A DNA stretch of 64,000 bases. It comes from Fratercula arctica (taxonomy: Eukaryota > Chordata > Aves > Charadriiformes > Alcidae). Shown here piece after piece: positions 36,101-47,299 of this stretch. The notes below the pieces were generated by a model, which saw only the letters and a program-made list of their open reading frames with translations, had not been told where the DNA came from and ran no database searches. How positions within the stretch are numbered: the first letter of the stretch is position 1; every line of letters begins with the position of its first letter. Where the stretch lies: positions 20,928,389 to 20,992,388 of the forward strand of contig CANTUZ010000005.1 of the NCBI GenBank assembly GCA_947846985.1. The letters are read 5' to 3'. Both the position numbers and the translations under genes were made by a program.

Positions 36101-36404
36101 GCCCATAGGGCCCAAGAACAAGGAGATGGTGTGCTGGGGAGGGAGCAATAGGGTTTTATGTTGCAAGGCACATTTCTGGCTGTTGGGCCAGACTCTCCAA
36201 CCTAGATGGGGCCCTTCCTTTTATATGATCTTCCCATACCGGCGATTTGTGCGTCTTTCCCTTTCCTTAATGGGAGGATGCTCACTAATCCAGCTTTCCT
36301 TTTTGTTTGGGTGTAGTTTGTATGATATTTTCTGGAGTTCTGAAGTGGATGATGAACTGAGAGCCCTGGAAGAGTCCAAGCCTGAAGTGAAGATCATTTC
36401 ATGA
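27054..36404 (+). CDS. RNH1: RNH1, ribonuclease/angiogenin inhibitor (9 coding exons, 456 residues)
   Basis: Cytosolic leucine-rich-repeat protein that binds pancreatic-type RNases and angiogenin very tightly and protects cellular RNA. Coding segments: 27,054-27,139; 28,842-29,012; 30,561-30,731; 31,414-31,584; 32,464-32,634; 33,166-33,336; 34,279-34,449; 35,712-35,882; 36,317-36,404. All introns are GT-AG and split the codon after its second base. The total is 1,371 nt, the same 456 residues as the porcine protein. The N-terminus (MELDIQCEEM) and C-terminus (LYDIFWSSEV, ending IIS) match the family. Each 171-nt exon codes an alternating pair of LRRs. RNase-contact residues of the porcine complex are kept at the same numbers: Trp257, Trp259, Trp314, Trp371, Tyr430 and Asp431; Tyr433 is Phe. 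The many cysteines of the family are present, so it should be oxidation-sensitive as in mammals. No frameshift or premature stop was seen. Confidence 0.97.
27140..28841 (+). other. RNH1 intron after first coding exon
   Basis: No transposon or nested gene was recognised in 1.7 kb. The other RNH1 introns (29,013-30,560; 30,732-31,413; 31,585-32,463; 32,635-33,165; 33,337-34,278; 34,450-35,711; 35,883-36,316) are likewise free of recognisable repeats, except for the two short duplications listed separately. Confidence 0.6.
28842..29012 (+). CDS. RNH1: RNH1 exon, LRR pair 1 (171 nt)
   Basis: Acceptor CTCTTTCAG; donor TTATG/GTAAAG. It encodes RLDDCNLSSSNC at the junction, then LTELKLNNNELGDAGIEYL, a canonical RI-type LRR. 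The junction codon is Trp86, where mammals have Ser. Confidence 0.95.
30561..30731 (+). CDS. RNH1: RNH1 exon, LRR pair 2 (171 nt)
   Basis: Acceptor CCCCTTCAG; donor CTGCA/GTAAGT. It encodes LQNCNLTSASC and LTELHVGDNKLGTAGVKVL. Confidence 0.95.
31414..31584 (+). CDS. RNH1: RNH1 exon, LRR pair 3 (171 nt)
   Basis: Acceptor TTCTCGCAG; donor TTACA/GTAAGG. It encodes LEYCELTADIVEAL and LKELSLSNNTLGDTAVKQL. Confidence 0.95.
32357..32428. repeat. 36-bp tandem duplication in RNH1 intron
   Basis: Two adjacent 36-bp units (32,357-32,392 and 32,393-32,428) carry AACCGGGGGTGTTGGGGTGT and differ at only a few positions. The array ends about 35 bp before the acceptor of the LRR-pair-4 exon. Both units are G-rich. 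Confidence 0.9.
32464..32634 (+). CDS. RNH1: RNH1 exon, LRR pair 4 (171 nt)
   Basis: Acceptor TTTCTGCAG; donor CTATG/GTAAGG. It encodes LENCGITSDSCREI and LIDLSVGDNKIGDSGLALL. The last codon, completed by the next exon, is Trp257, an RNase contact position. Confidence 0.95.
32912..32969. repeat. 29-bp tandem duplication in RNH1 intron
   Basis: Two units start ACTAGAATTGCATGTTCCT at 32,912 and 32,941 and differ only near their ends. It is a minor local duplication with no coding effect. Confidence 0.9.
33166..33336 (+). CDS. RNH1: RNH1 exon, LRR pair 5 (171 nt)
   Basis: Acceptor CCCTGCAG; donor CTATG/GTGAGC. It encodes LWDCDLTSASCKDL (Trp259) and LTEISLIDNNLRDSGMEML. This exon is too short to appear among long open frames but is needed for length and phase. 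Confidence 0.95.
34279..34449 (+). CDS. RNH1: RNH1 exon, LRR pair 6 (171 nt)
   Basis: Acceptor GCCTTGCAG; donor CTATG/GTAAGC. It begins by completing Trp314, then VRECGLTTACCKAV and LKVLHIGENKLGDAGVELM. Confidence 0.95.
35712..35882 (+). CDS. RNH1: RNH1 exon, LRR pair 7 (171 nt)
   Basis: Acceptor CCCCGCAG; donor TTAAT/GTGAGA. It begins by completing Trp371, then LGNCDITAACCASL and LTELDLSYNSLEDEGIRKI. Confidence 0.95.
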
Positions 36405-36655
36405 GTGGTGACTGCCTGCAGAGCAACGTCAAAACAACGTCCTTTTCTTAATCTGAACTGTTTAATACATAAAGCTAATTAACTAATAGAGAATTTGCTT
36501 TGTACCAAAAACGTTTGTGGATTCCCTGAGTGGGTGTCTGGCGAGCTGATCAACCTTCTGTGCATCTCTGGATGTACTAACTCTGAGGCTCGTGAAAATG
36601 TACATTTTCACTGCAGCATTACTATCCTTGAAATAAACAAATACTGGGCATCTTC
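36317..36655 (+). CDS. RNH1: RNH1 last exon (C-terminal cap, stop at 36,402-36,404, 3' UTR)
   Basis: Acceptor GGGTGTAG. It encodes the C-terminal contact segment with Tyr430 and Asp431, then an acidic helix and KIIS before TGA. The 3' UTR probably ends after the AATAAA at 36,632-36,637. A second AATAAA at about 37,387 could give a longer form. The end coordinate is an estimate. Confidence 0.85.
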
Positions 36656-39600
36656 TAGAAGTGGGTCTTTACCCTTTAGGAGCTCCTTAATCCTATAATC
36701 CCTTCTAACGCGTTAGTCAGGCTTTAAAGAGAGGTCCTTTCCAAAGGCAGGAGGATAACTACCTACTGTATTATTACGGGGTGGTGCTTTCACCAGGTTT
36801 CTGGGGAAGGCTTTCCAAAAAAACAATTTTTTTTTTTTTTTTTTTTAATCTACAATGGAGCTCTCCCCTGCCTTTCCCTAGAAGAGGTCTTGGAGAAGCA
36901 GTGGTGGGCAAGGCACTAGAGAAGAAAGAAAGGGAGGAGTGGCTGTTCAGCAACCTAACTTCAAAATTGGTGTCCCTTGAAAAGTGATTTTCCTACAAAC
37001 AAAAGATGCTGTGTGCATTTCTGCTAGTACAGGCAATGATTAAATGGTTTGATATGTTTGCTCTGGCAAGAGTGGTTCTACAGGAACTTTATTAAAGTCT
37101 GTTTGCAAATACGTGCTTTGTTTTTCTACTTGTAAAAAGAAAAATGAGATATATCTGTATACTTCTCCTTTAAGACCAGTCCTTCTGTATTTCTCCTTTA
37201 AGACCACTCCATCACTTCTGAGCTACAATACTACTAATGCCGTGTTTTATATGTTTGCTCTTGGTAAGTTCCTAGCTGAAGCGTTTCAGGAGAAGATCTT
37301 AGTCAAGGCCTTATGTGGATGGCAAGCCTAGAAGACATTCCCCGGGTTTCAGGGGACACTGACTGCGTTTTCTTGTGCAGAGTTTTAATAAACTTTGTTC
37401 CATGGGAAAATGCAGCCGTTGTTGCACACCTAAAACATGAAGGAACAAATGTAGCTTTAAAAATGTAGGAGGCAAACCTGGCATCACCCTGGGGTGGCCT
37501 TTTGCAGGAGGAATGCCAAAAAAAAAAAAATGTTCCCCAACATCTGTCTTCCTAGAGGAGTCACCTGCAAATCCTGCCTGAACACCCAAGCTGAAGGTGT
37601 CCTCCAGGCTTTGGCTTGTGATGCTCACAGTTCATCCCATAGAGGCTGTAACTGGCTTTTCTTTGACTTAAGGAAAGCTTTGACCTAAGTGTAGTTTCTA
37701 TGGTAGTCCTCAGGAACTATCTTACTTGTGTCTTCAGGCAGGTGTGAAGGATAGAATTTGGTTTTTTTCTCAACACACATCTCTCCCAAGGCTGTCGAAA
37801 GTGCGATAAAAACACTCCTTTTTGCTTCAAGAGCTATTTGGTCTTCTCTGTCGAGGGCAGAAGCAGTTCCTGTGTTTAGAAACCTACCTGTCCCAAGGAG
37901 CTCTTAAATAGGCTTTTCACATTCATGGTCTCTCCTGGAATTGGCGTCCGTGGGCTTGTTTCAAGCCGTGGGAGAAGACAGGGCTAGAGAGGGGCAAGAG
38001 CACTTGTAGGGGGAGCCACAATAATCAGGCATCTGGCTGGGTGTAAAGACAGCACTCTTAAAAAAATTAAGCAAACATTAGAAGTGGGTTTCTGAGAGTA
38101 CCTGGTGCGGTGGATAGAAGAGGATGTCCAAGAGGGAAGTGGAGGTGCTCCTGGGCTGCTCCCAAAGCAGGTCGTGGTCAGGCAGGGTGAAGGTGAGGCA
38201 GTTTGCAGGCAAATCCTCCCTCGGCCCCACCTCGCCATCAGGATGGGCTGAGGACTGCGTCAACCGAAGTCACGCCTGGGCCAAACTGGCCAGCAGCCGT
38301 GCATTGCCAGGATGTGTTCCCCGCAGCATCCCCCGTGCTGCCTACCCAGGGGGTGGCACTCTCCCCTCGCGCTGCACACCAGGACACCGCTGCTGCTGCT
38401 GGCCTCTGGCACTGATGCCAGGAAAACGCCTCTTCTTCTCCTGCTGCAGGCAGAGGAGCACTGAGACAGGTCTGCCACCATGGTCCCACCACAGACATCT
38501 GATGGCACGCTCCTACCTGGGGATAAACCTGCCTGGTTCCCAGAGTGGTTTTGCATTCCCTGGGAAAGTCTCTGCAGCACATACCTCTTGTCCAGTTACT
38601 AGCTTCAGCAAGAAAAACTGCAGGAGCCGTATTCTGCCATCTTAATGGGCTCAGAGCATCTCAGACTGGGCCAGCCCAGCAGAGCTCTGCTGGGAACCAG
38701 CCCACCCGTGACCTGTGCTTTAGGACAACGAGAAGTCTTGTGCTTGGCTCTAAAAACCAGCTGTAAACCCTGTGATCCAGAAACAAGCCACTGTAGCAGA
38801 GAGACATTTGTGCTCATAAACAAGACTCGAGCAAGGATTTATATTCCTAAAAACTCATCTGTTTTTATCCATCTATTAGTCAGTCCAGCTCACTTCCCTG
38901 ACAAACCTTGTCACGACCGTCAACTTGGGAGAGTTGAAGGCAGAGAAATTTGCTCCTGCGTTTTAGACGTGTGGGTCTTCACCATTTTAAGCTAAAAGGA
39001 GTAGGCAGTAATTGGGTCACAAACCCTTCCTGTGAACTAGATCTCAGGCTGGCAATCAAAGCCTTGCTCATACCAAGTTCCCAGCTGGAGCACTCAGCAG
39101 CTCCTGGGATGTCACAGTCACCTTCTGGTTCTCAGTCAGGGCAAATGGTACCAGTGGTTTGCAAATACTGACTTTCTACTAGGGAAAGTTGAGTTTCACC
39201 TGGTGTAATGAAGCTTAAAGATAAAATTATGCAGCCAAAATAGAAGGTTAAGAAATCCAGGTATGACTTTCAGTTTTCAGCAAATACTAATATCTTAAAA
39301 AACAGGCCCCTTGAGATCAAATAGCTGAGAACTTAAATCCAGAGGGAGAGGGTTTGTATTTTAGATCTCAGTAAGAGCAACAGTGGTTAAAGTGCATTAA
39401 AACTTCAGGTTTCCACTAGTAGTTTAGGATTCTGTGATAAACTTAATTTTTCACTCATCACAGCATATGATCTCGAGCAGGGAGGTCACAGCATTCCAGT
39501 TAACCTTGCCAGAAGCAGTTAAGCAAACATTTCTGGCCTTGTAAACAGGTTATACCCCAACTAAGCCTGCTCCTTGCTTTGGAAGAGCGTCATGTCACAG

Positions 39601-42600
39601 CTGCCCTGGCATCCCCGGCTGCTCTCTTGCTGCCTGGGCTTTTCGGGAAGGAGCTCCAGCACAGCCCGGCCCCAGGCACCGGCTCCAAATAATAGAGATG
39701 GTAACAGTGATTTCAGCGCTCCAGTTGAATCTGAAAGGGGAAGTCGAGCCAACTGTGTCTGAAGAGTTAACCACAGCTCCCCTTTCTTTGAAACCAGTGC
39801 TTGCCATCTGAGTCACTCCCAGTCCTCCACTGAAATAGTCTGAAAGGGACTTACCTCTTGCCTGAATTCCCCTTTTGTGCATAAAATTATGATTTTTCGT
39901 TATCCTTTCCAACATAGCTCTTCCTTTCTGCATGCTTAGTTCCTCAGTCACCCCTTTCTCCCCAGCACCTCCTTTTCATTTAGTCTCTTTTACCAATGGG
40001 GAAAACACACACTGACAAAAAAAAAAAAACAAAAAACACCCAAAAAACTAAGGGGGAAAGTCCCCCTCTCTCCATAAGGCAAGAAGAGTTTTGACAAATT
40101 TTACCCATTCCCCTGCTCACAACTGCAAACGAACCGTGGACAACTTGCATTTCTCCTCCTGGGGCACGGCATCACAGCCCCTTCCTTCCTCGCTTCTCCC
40201 ACCGGCCTGGCACCCATGCCATAAATGCCAGCCAGGTAAAATGCATTCCCGGCTTGGCAAGGGCTTCCAAATTGACAGCTTTATGAATATGCGAGGTTCG
40301 TCTCGCCTCTCGCAGCTAAAGCCAGCGGCATCCAGCAAGGGAGGAAAGGCAGCCCCCGGCAGGGGGAAGAAAGGGAGGCTGGGTCAGATGCCTGCACGGA
40401 TGATAAGCCTTTCCAAGCTAGAGGGCAAATCGGTGGCGCGTGGGATTCAGGACAGTGTAGCTGGGGGGGTGGAAACTTTAACTGGCCAATATTAGGTCAT
40501 AGCCTATCTTGTTTGCAATTAAAGGCAGGTATGCAGACAGATAGGTGAATCTTTGGCAATTCCTCAAGCCCTTGAAGATGTTCCAGAGCGGATGCTCAAA
40601 GAAAGTCTCAAGTCGGGCTGCCCGTCCGCCAGGCTGGCACACAGTAGCCCACAATATCCACAGAAGGAAATAAAGCACCAGCACAGCTGTTGTTGGCGCA
40701 TGAACCCTGCAAGCAACTCATGCAAATCCTCCAGTGCTGCTCACTCTCTCCTACCTCGCTGGTAATTACCACATCCCATGAACCACAAGGTGTCCAGACC
40801 CAAAGAACCCTGCAAATCCAGCACTTCCCACCCCAACTTACTTCTTTACACCCTATATATTGTTTTTGCCTCGTTTCACACTTCACTTAGATGCTTAGTT
40901 CAGACCGTAATTACGCTTTGCAGATGATTAAAGCACCTCTGCTTCTGGGTACAGAAATACATCCCAGGCCACATTGTAATTGTCTAGGAAACATTGCCTG
41001 CCTGCCGTGACTTCTAGGTGTAGCTCAGCTAATTGTGCTCCTCGTAGCTGGGTTAGACGCGTCGGCTCATCTCTAGCGTGCAGTAACCGCAGTTCAAGTA
41101 GTGAGGTGGCACTTGGGGATAATTGCAATATAAAGCAGCAAAGAGTTTTCTCCGTGGCACCTCCTCCAAAGAGGGGGAAAGAAAAGACTGTTTTGTTCAT
41201 CCCTGGCTGCAGTGGGGAGCTGCTGCTTTCTTCACAGCAGGCTCCCAGCGGATCCATTCCCCCTTCCGTGCCACAGCATGCAAAGCAAATCTAAATTAGA
41301 CATGCTACATGGCATGCAGCCATGTCTCCTAACTACAGCAGGATCAAAGATAGCTATAATCCCAACAAGGTGGGTTAGAGCCAGCTAATGAATGCTCTGG
41401 GGAAGAAATCCAGCCGGATTTGGATGCCTTGATAGAGAGCAAGCAGAGCTCTCAGGCCTGGAGATGCAGATTGGGACGGATCCAATCTTCTGAGGGAAAA
41501 TCATTGAAGCCCAGGTGGGGTAAGGAGTGAAAACCAGATGAGGGAGGAAGGAAAGCACTGGAGAATGGTGTTCTACCTCCTTTCCCACCTCCCTCCACAG
41601 TTCTTGGCCCTGTCATTTCCATATAACTTAGCACCATCTTCTAGAAGAGAGAACCGATGTGGTTCTTTTCAGTGCTTTTCAGACGGCTCGTTGCCTGTAC
41701 GTGTTTAGAGCATCTTTAGGCTCCTGGATTTTATGCCTGGCAACCCTGGAAGGGTATGGGATGGCATTGGCATAGCTGAGACTATGGATCTAGCTCCAGC
41801 AGTGTGTGCAAACACTTCCCATTCACTGCTGGCATCCAGCTGCAACAGCCCCAGACCCAGCATCCACAGGACATACTTGCCAAAAAAAGAGAGTTCCTAT
41901 TGCTTCGTATAGAGAAAGAAGAGTTAAAACAACTGCGCGGCAGAAGCAGATGAAAAGCGCGTACTCTTAGCCCACTGATTCACCCTCTGCTTTTTATGGG
42001 CTTGCAGAGCTGGGAGGACTTCACATGTCAACATGGATTGGCTGCACCAAGAGCAGCAAGGGGTTATAAATGCTCTCCTTCAAGCGTCTAGAAGCCCAAC
42101 CTTCCCCCTTCGTGTCCTGCCCAGTGCTGGCTGGGCCTCTCCTGGGAGCTGCAAGGGAGCTCGATGCGGAGCAGCTCTCACCCTGACCCTGACAGCTGCA
42201 TTTTCCAAGCGGGCACCCAAAACGCCAGCCCTCTGCAGTTTTGCTGGAGTTAATTAAGCAGCAGCCTCTCCACCACATTGTTCCCCATGTACGCCCTGTT
42301 CTGAGCTGGCTTGGTCAATATTGGCTCCTGTCTTACGGAGCAGGGTGGTAACTTGTTTTTCTAGTACAGCAAAGTAATCTCTTACCACGTCGGTGGCAGC
42401 GCGGCGTGTTTATGCTCTCAGAGGGCTCCAGAGGACCTGCTTTTACACTGTTTCTGAAGGTATGATTTTTGTTTAAGTTGCCCAGTGTTGAGTCAGGCAT
42501 CCAGGAGGAGCTGGGAAGGGGATCCTCTTGGTTTTGCAGGGAAACACAATGATGTCCCCAGCCTGCGGGACCCTGGCAGGGCTGTTGGTGCTCCAGTAGG

Positions 42601-43854
42601 GCAGACGAGCTCCTTCTGGAGTTGCCTCTCATGGGGTTGCAGCGTTTTTGGAGGGGGGCTTGGGAAAAGAGGGGAAGGGTGAGATGTTTTCTGTTACTGG
42701 CAGAGTTGTATGTGTGCGGGAGCACCTGGTCTGCTGTAAGCTGTTGTTCACAGGACAGGGAATGGGTGACAGCCCGGTTTAGGTGATAGGGCCATGGGGA
42801 GGACAGGGAGATACACATGCAGTGTCAAGCCTCTCCTGCCTCTCTTGTGTGACAGCAGAGAAGTTGCTCACATCAGCGCGGTCTGGCTTGTTGGCAACGC
42901 TGAGGCAGCAGCTGTCTTTATACCAGACCTGTTGCAAGGGGAAACTGACTTTAACCAAGGTCCATGAGCGCTGGGCCTGGCATGATGGTGACAGGGACAT
43001 TTAGCTGCACTGTATGCTCTTATTTAAATATCTACTATGTAATTCAGATGCAGGTTCTTAAAAGTAACTTCTCTCAGGTGAACGACAGCCAGTTACCAAG
43101 TTTGTTTGAAAATGCCACACAGAACTCAGTGATAGTTAACAATGTTAGGAGGCTTCTCTAGGACAAGCCAGTCAATACACAGGTCTCCTGACCCTCCCTT
43201 GCTTACTCATGCCCTTACAAGGGAGCAGGCAAGACTCCTTTGCCTTCACGGTGTTATCACAGGAGGATGTCAGGGTCTAGTTGGTAACGCCAAGGTGTCC
43301 TTGGCTCACAGATTCCCCCGTCCTCATGAGAGCCCATTCTGCGCCATCAGAAAAGTGCTGTCCCCCTCGCTGATGCGATGGAACCCTTGGCTCGATTACG
43401 ACTTCCCTTCCCCAGGACAGACATCCAATACTTCAACCTCCCTGCTGCTGTGTGAGCTGAGAGCATGCCCAAGGATCACAGAAGCGTGAGGCTTTGGGCA
43501 GTCGTCTCTACCGGTGGCTTTGTACCTGCTGGGTGAGCACAGAGACATTATGGGTGTCTATGGGCAAAACCTGGCTATGTTCTTTGCCTGGAGGTTTTGG
43601 GGGTCTGCTAAGCCTGCTAGGGGAAGGCTCAGGTTCATGAGGACAAGTGTAAGGACTGGTCAGCACAGGAGGAGGTGGTGTTGTAAGGCCCCCTCCTAGG
43701 GAGAAGCTTCACTAGTCTAAAGACAGCATCTTGTTGCAGGTTAGTAGTGAGTTAAATTTCTTGGGCAGTTTTAAAGGGTCCCGTTAGTCCCATTTTTTTT
43801 CAGGAAGCAAATTATTAGGAAGTGTTTATTTAGACTGGGACTTAGGTCTCACCC
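36656..43854. other. Intergenic stretch between RNH1 and the LTR
   Basis: No coding exon or RNA gene is supported. It contains a T run at about 36,829-36,846, a near-duplicate of about 28 bp (TCTCCTTTAAGACCA twice, at about 37,154-37,210) and AATAAA signals near 37,387. It also has a C/A-rich interval at 40,016-40,046. The 174-codon plus-strand frame at 38,124-38,645 has no domain and overlaps equally long minus-strand frames, so it is judged accidental. Confidence 0.45.
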
Positions 43855-44894
43855 TGTGGTGAGTTGACCCTGGCTGGATGCCAGGTGCCCACCAAAGCTG
43901 CTTTATCGCTCCCCCTCCTCAGCTGGACAGAGGAGACAAAATATAATGAAAGACTCGTGGGTGGAGAAAAGGACAGGGAGATCACTCACCAATTACCGTC
44001 ATGGGCAAAACAGACTCAACTTGGGGAAACCAGTCTAATTTATTACCAATCAAATCAGAGTAGGGTAATAAATAAAAAAACCCAAATCTTAAAGACATGT
44101 TCCCCCCACCCCTCCCTTCTTCTCAGCTTTAACTTTACTCACAATTTCTCTACCTCTTCCCCTTGAGCAGCACGGGGGGACAGGGAATGGGGATTGTGGT
44201 CAGTTCATCACACGTTGTCTCTGCTGCTCCTTCTTCCTCAGGGGGAGGACTCCTCACTCTTCCCCTGCTCCAGTGTGGTGTCCCTCCCATGGGAGACAGT
44301 CCTCCATGAACTTCTCCAATGTCCTTCCCATGGGCTGCAGTTCTCCATGAACTGCTCCAGCATGGGTTCCCCGTGGGGTCACAAGTCCTGCCAGGATCCT
44401 GCTCCAGTGTGGGCTTCCCACGGGGTCACAGCCTCCTTTGGGGCATCCAGTTGCTCCAGCGTGGGATCCTCCACAGGCTGCAGGTGGATACTTCCTCCAC
44501 CGTGGACCTCCATGGGCTGCAGGGGGACAGCCTGCCTCACCATGGTCTTCACCACAGGCTGCAGGGGACTCTCTGCTCCGGTGCCTGGAGCTCCTTCTCC
44601 CCCTAATTCTTCACTGACCTTGGTGTCTGCAGAGTTGTTGCTCTCACATGTTCTCACTCCTCTCTCTGGCTGCAATTGCTGTTGCGCAGTTGTGTTTTTT
44701 CCCCTTCTTAAATATGTTATTACATATGAGTCCACCACCATTGCTGATGGGCTCAGCTTTGGCCAGTGGCGGGTCTGTCTTGGAACTGGCTGGCATTGGC
44801 TCTATCAGACACAGGGGAAGCTTCTATCAGCTTCGCACAGAAACCACCCCTATAATCCCCCCCACTACCAAAACCTTGCCTCGCAAACCCAATA
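43855..44894 (-). mobile_element. Solitary LTR of a second avian endogenous retrovirus type, with 5-bp target duplication
   Basis: It starts TGTGGTGAGTTGACCCTGG on the plus strand and ends near AAACCCAATA, about 1,040 bp. It has the internal blocks CTCCATGGGCTGCAGG, GGGTCACAAGTCCTGCCAG and TTCTTAAATATGTTATTA. I recognise this LTR from neoavian genomes. The minus strand is the likely sense: it has a TATTTAAGAAGG promoter-like motif followed later by AATAAATTAG. The 5-bp repeats CACCC flank it (43,850-43,854 and 44,895-44,899). The 287-codon plus-strand frame inside is an antisense accident. No retroviral protein genes adjoin, so it is a solo LTR. Confidence 0.85.
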
Positions 44895-47118
44895 CACCCC
44901 CGCAGAAGAATATTTCTGCCAGTCACCTCCTGTTCATTGCTATTGCTTCATCTCCAGCAGTGATTGCTGGTGGCATGTTTCGCAGTGCCCCGGCAGTTGC
45001 ATGGGGTTCTGCACCAAAGGTACAGGTAATACGGTCAGTGATGAGAAATCATAGAAGGCAATACCTGGTACGAACATCAACTTGTTCTGAGGTGAAGAAA
45101 TTGTGAATGTTCAGGGCTTCTGCACAGGATGTTTGACTAAACTGATTTCTGCTTTAAAGCTTGTTTTGGGATGCATAAACCAGCAGCAATTTCTTGGAAC
45201 AGCTCTTATACGAAGCTGGGTACTGTTGCTTGTTTGCTAGAGGTGGGTAAAATGTTTGCTTCCCTGGCAAGATTACTGTTTTAATCTCACCTTAAGCAAT
45301 CAAAAAGGAAAGACAGCAAAAGTTATCCCCTACCAGAGCTTTATTGTGAATGGGTATAAACGCACATATTGGAAGGCTGCTCATACACAAGCTCCCCATC
45401 CCTTCCCCTTTACAGCTGGATTCAGTCCTCTCCTGAAATGGGTGATAAAGCTCTTAAGGAATCCTTATCCTGAGGGCACTGTGCGAATCCCTTCCTCCAG
45501 TCCTCATTTTGATTACTCAGGCTAAGCAAGGATGAAAGACTGTGCCGAGCCATAGTCCAACACACCACCATTCATCTTGGAGCAAGGCAACACGAACAGA
45601 AGCCCAGACTAAGCTGCTGCTTCTTCCTTGGACTGACAGGTTCCTTCCAGGGGCAGATGACAAAATTTCTAGATCCCTTTCTCCAAATTTCCAGAGACCT
45701 TTCCTTGGTTCCCATTGAAGAGACCCATCAGTCTCTCACACCTGCCCAACAGATCAACGAGTGGGCACCCCAGTCCTGCTTCTCCCTGTCTCTCCTGCTT
45801 TTCCCAGTGTCTCCTTTGCCTGCTGTAGACTTCCCAGAGTCGATCGACAAACTACAGCTTCATGAGCGTCCTGCTGCCTGAACAGCTCTGCAAATGAGTG
45901 ACTGTTTACTGCAGGCACAGCTGAAAGGAAGGCACCAAAATCTCCTTATCTGATGAAGCTGCCTGCTAAGCCAACAGTTTCATGACTGCTGGCCAGCACA
46001 TTTCTCATGAGCACAGTAAGCAAGTCGAGCCAGTGACTTCCCAGACACCAATGTCATCACAGCAACCCAGCCAGTCGGGTGCCAATCCCAGAACCCCACA
46101 AAGGGTTTTGTTTGGATCAAACCCAACAAGCCATATCCAGTGAAGCAGACGGGCTTGGCCCTTGGTAGTACAATCTCACGGCTAAAGGGAAGAGCAGGAT
46201 AAGGCTCAGGGAAAGCAAACAAATTTGGGAAGAGATCTGGAGCAGCTTCTGTAGGAGGAATGAATGGCTGAGCTAGGACTACCCAGCATGAGAAAGGGTG
46301 GCTGAGGGACAGGAGAGATGCCTGACATCAGGACTGTCTGGAGAGGGTGAACAGCAGAGAGTGGGTCTCTGCTGTACTCTTTCCAGCTCAGAATCTAAGT
46401 AAGGACAAGTTAAACCATCATGTGAGAAGGCAGCTAACTAAAGGAGATAGCTCTTGTGTTGGGTGGGAGAACTTCTTGGTAGAGGATACCGTGGAAGTTA
46501 GCGTCTGACAATGTTTAAAAGGCAACCGGATGAATAAATGGAAATAAAAAAACCCACTGAGGCCTATCAGAAGCAAGTAAGGCCCTTAGCTGCATAGTGC
46601 AGGAGGCTGGAGGAACATTTATTGGGAAAATATCATTGGGTGCTTACCCTGGTCTTATACTATCTCCAAGCATCTCCTTCAGGCATTGTCAGAAGGCAGT
46701 AAGCAGAAGGGCAAGTAACCAGGAGGCAGTCAGCAGTTGTGAAGCAGTGACATACAGAGGGGAAGGAAGAAGGCTGAAAAAATATTTGTTGGAAAATCAC
46801 AGGTGCATCACATTCCTAGTGGCCTTTCATCCGGGAAGACCGTAAGCTGCTTTGTGAATTGCTCTGGACAAAAGGAGGTCAATCCAGCAGATGCCCGTCT
46901 GTGTAGCAATGGTGAGAACACATCTGTGATAATGTGGCACTGATCCTGTGAGCACAAGCACAGGTAAATAATGTTACTGATACGTCCCTGTGAGGGCAAC
47001 AAGACTAATTCTGTATGGGTCTGAGCTGCAGTTCATCCACCTTTTCCTGCTTGGCTTGTACAATGTGGAGAGATAATGCTAGCAATGCTGAGCCCTTCCT
47101 TCTCTCTCTCTCTCCGAG
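44895..47118. other. Non-coding stretch upstream of the synaptotagmin-like gene
   Basis: No gene is supported. Untranslated 5' exons and the promoter of the synaptotagmin-like gene may lie here, because its first visible coding exon starts after a pyrimidine-rich acceptor-like sequence (ending CCGAG at 47,118). I could not place them. No CpG island is seen. Confidence 0.4.
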
Positions 47119-47148
47119 GAACAAGACAAAATACAGAAGAGCTCTGTC

Positions 47149-47299
47149 ATGCTTGACTTGCACAGCTCACGGATGATGCCCTTTTCCAGCACCTGGAAGT
47201 ATGGGATCTTGGCATTAGCCATCCTCTTTCTCCTGGTGGCCCTAACCATCTTAACTTGCCAGGTGTGTCAGCTCCAGAAATGCAACAGGACTAGAAAAA
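47149..47299 (+). CDS. SYT8: Synaptotagmin-like exon 1: start and membrane segment
   Basis: The ATG at 47,149 (GTCATGC, G at -3) opens a 50-codon piece with the hydrophobic segment GILALAILFLLVALTILTC followed by basic and Cys residues. The donor is AAAAA/GTAAGT. The positive residues after the hydrophobic run predict a lumenal or extracellular N-terminus. Confidence 0.8.

Noticed and set aside
38124..38645. 174-codon plus-strand frame in the RNH1-synaptotagmin interval
   Set aside because: No domain, no flanking splice logic, and overlapping minus-strand frames of similar length.
44194..45054. 287-codon plus-strand open frame
   Set aside because: It lies almost wholly inside the solo LTR, antisense to its likely transcript, and resembles no retroviral protein.
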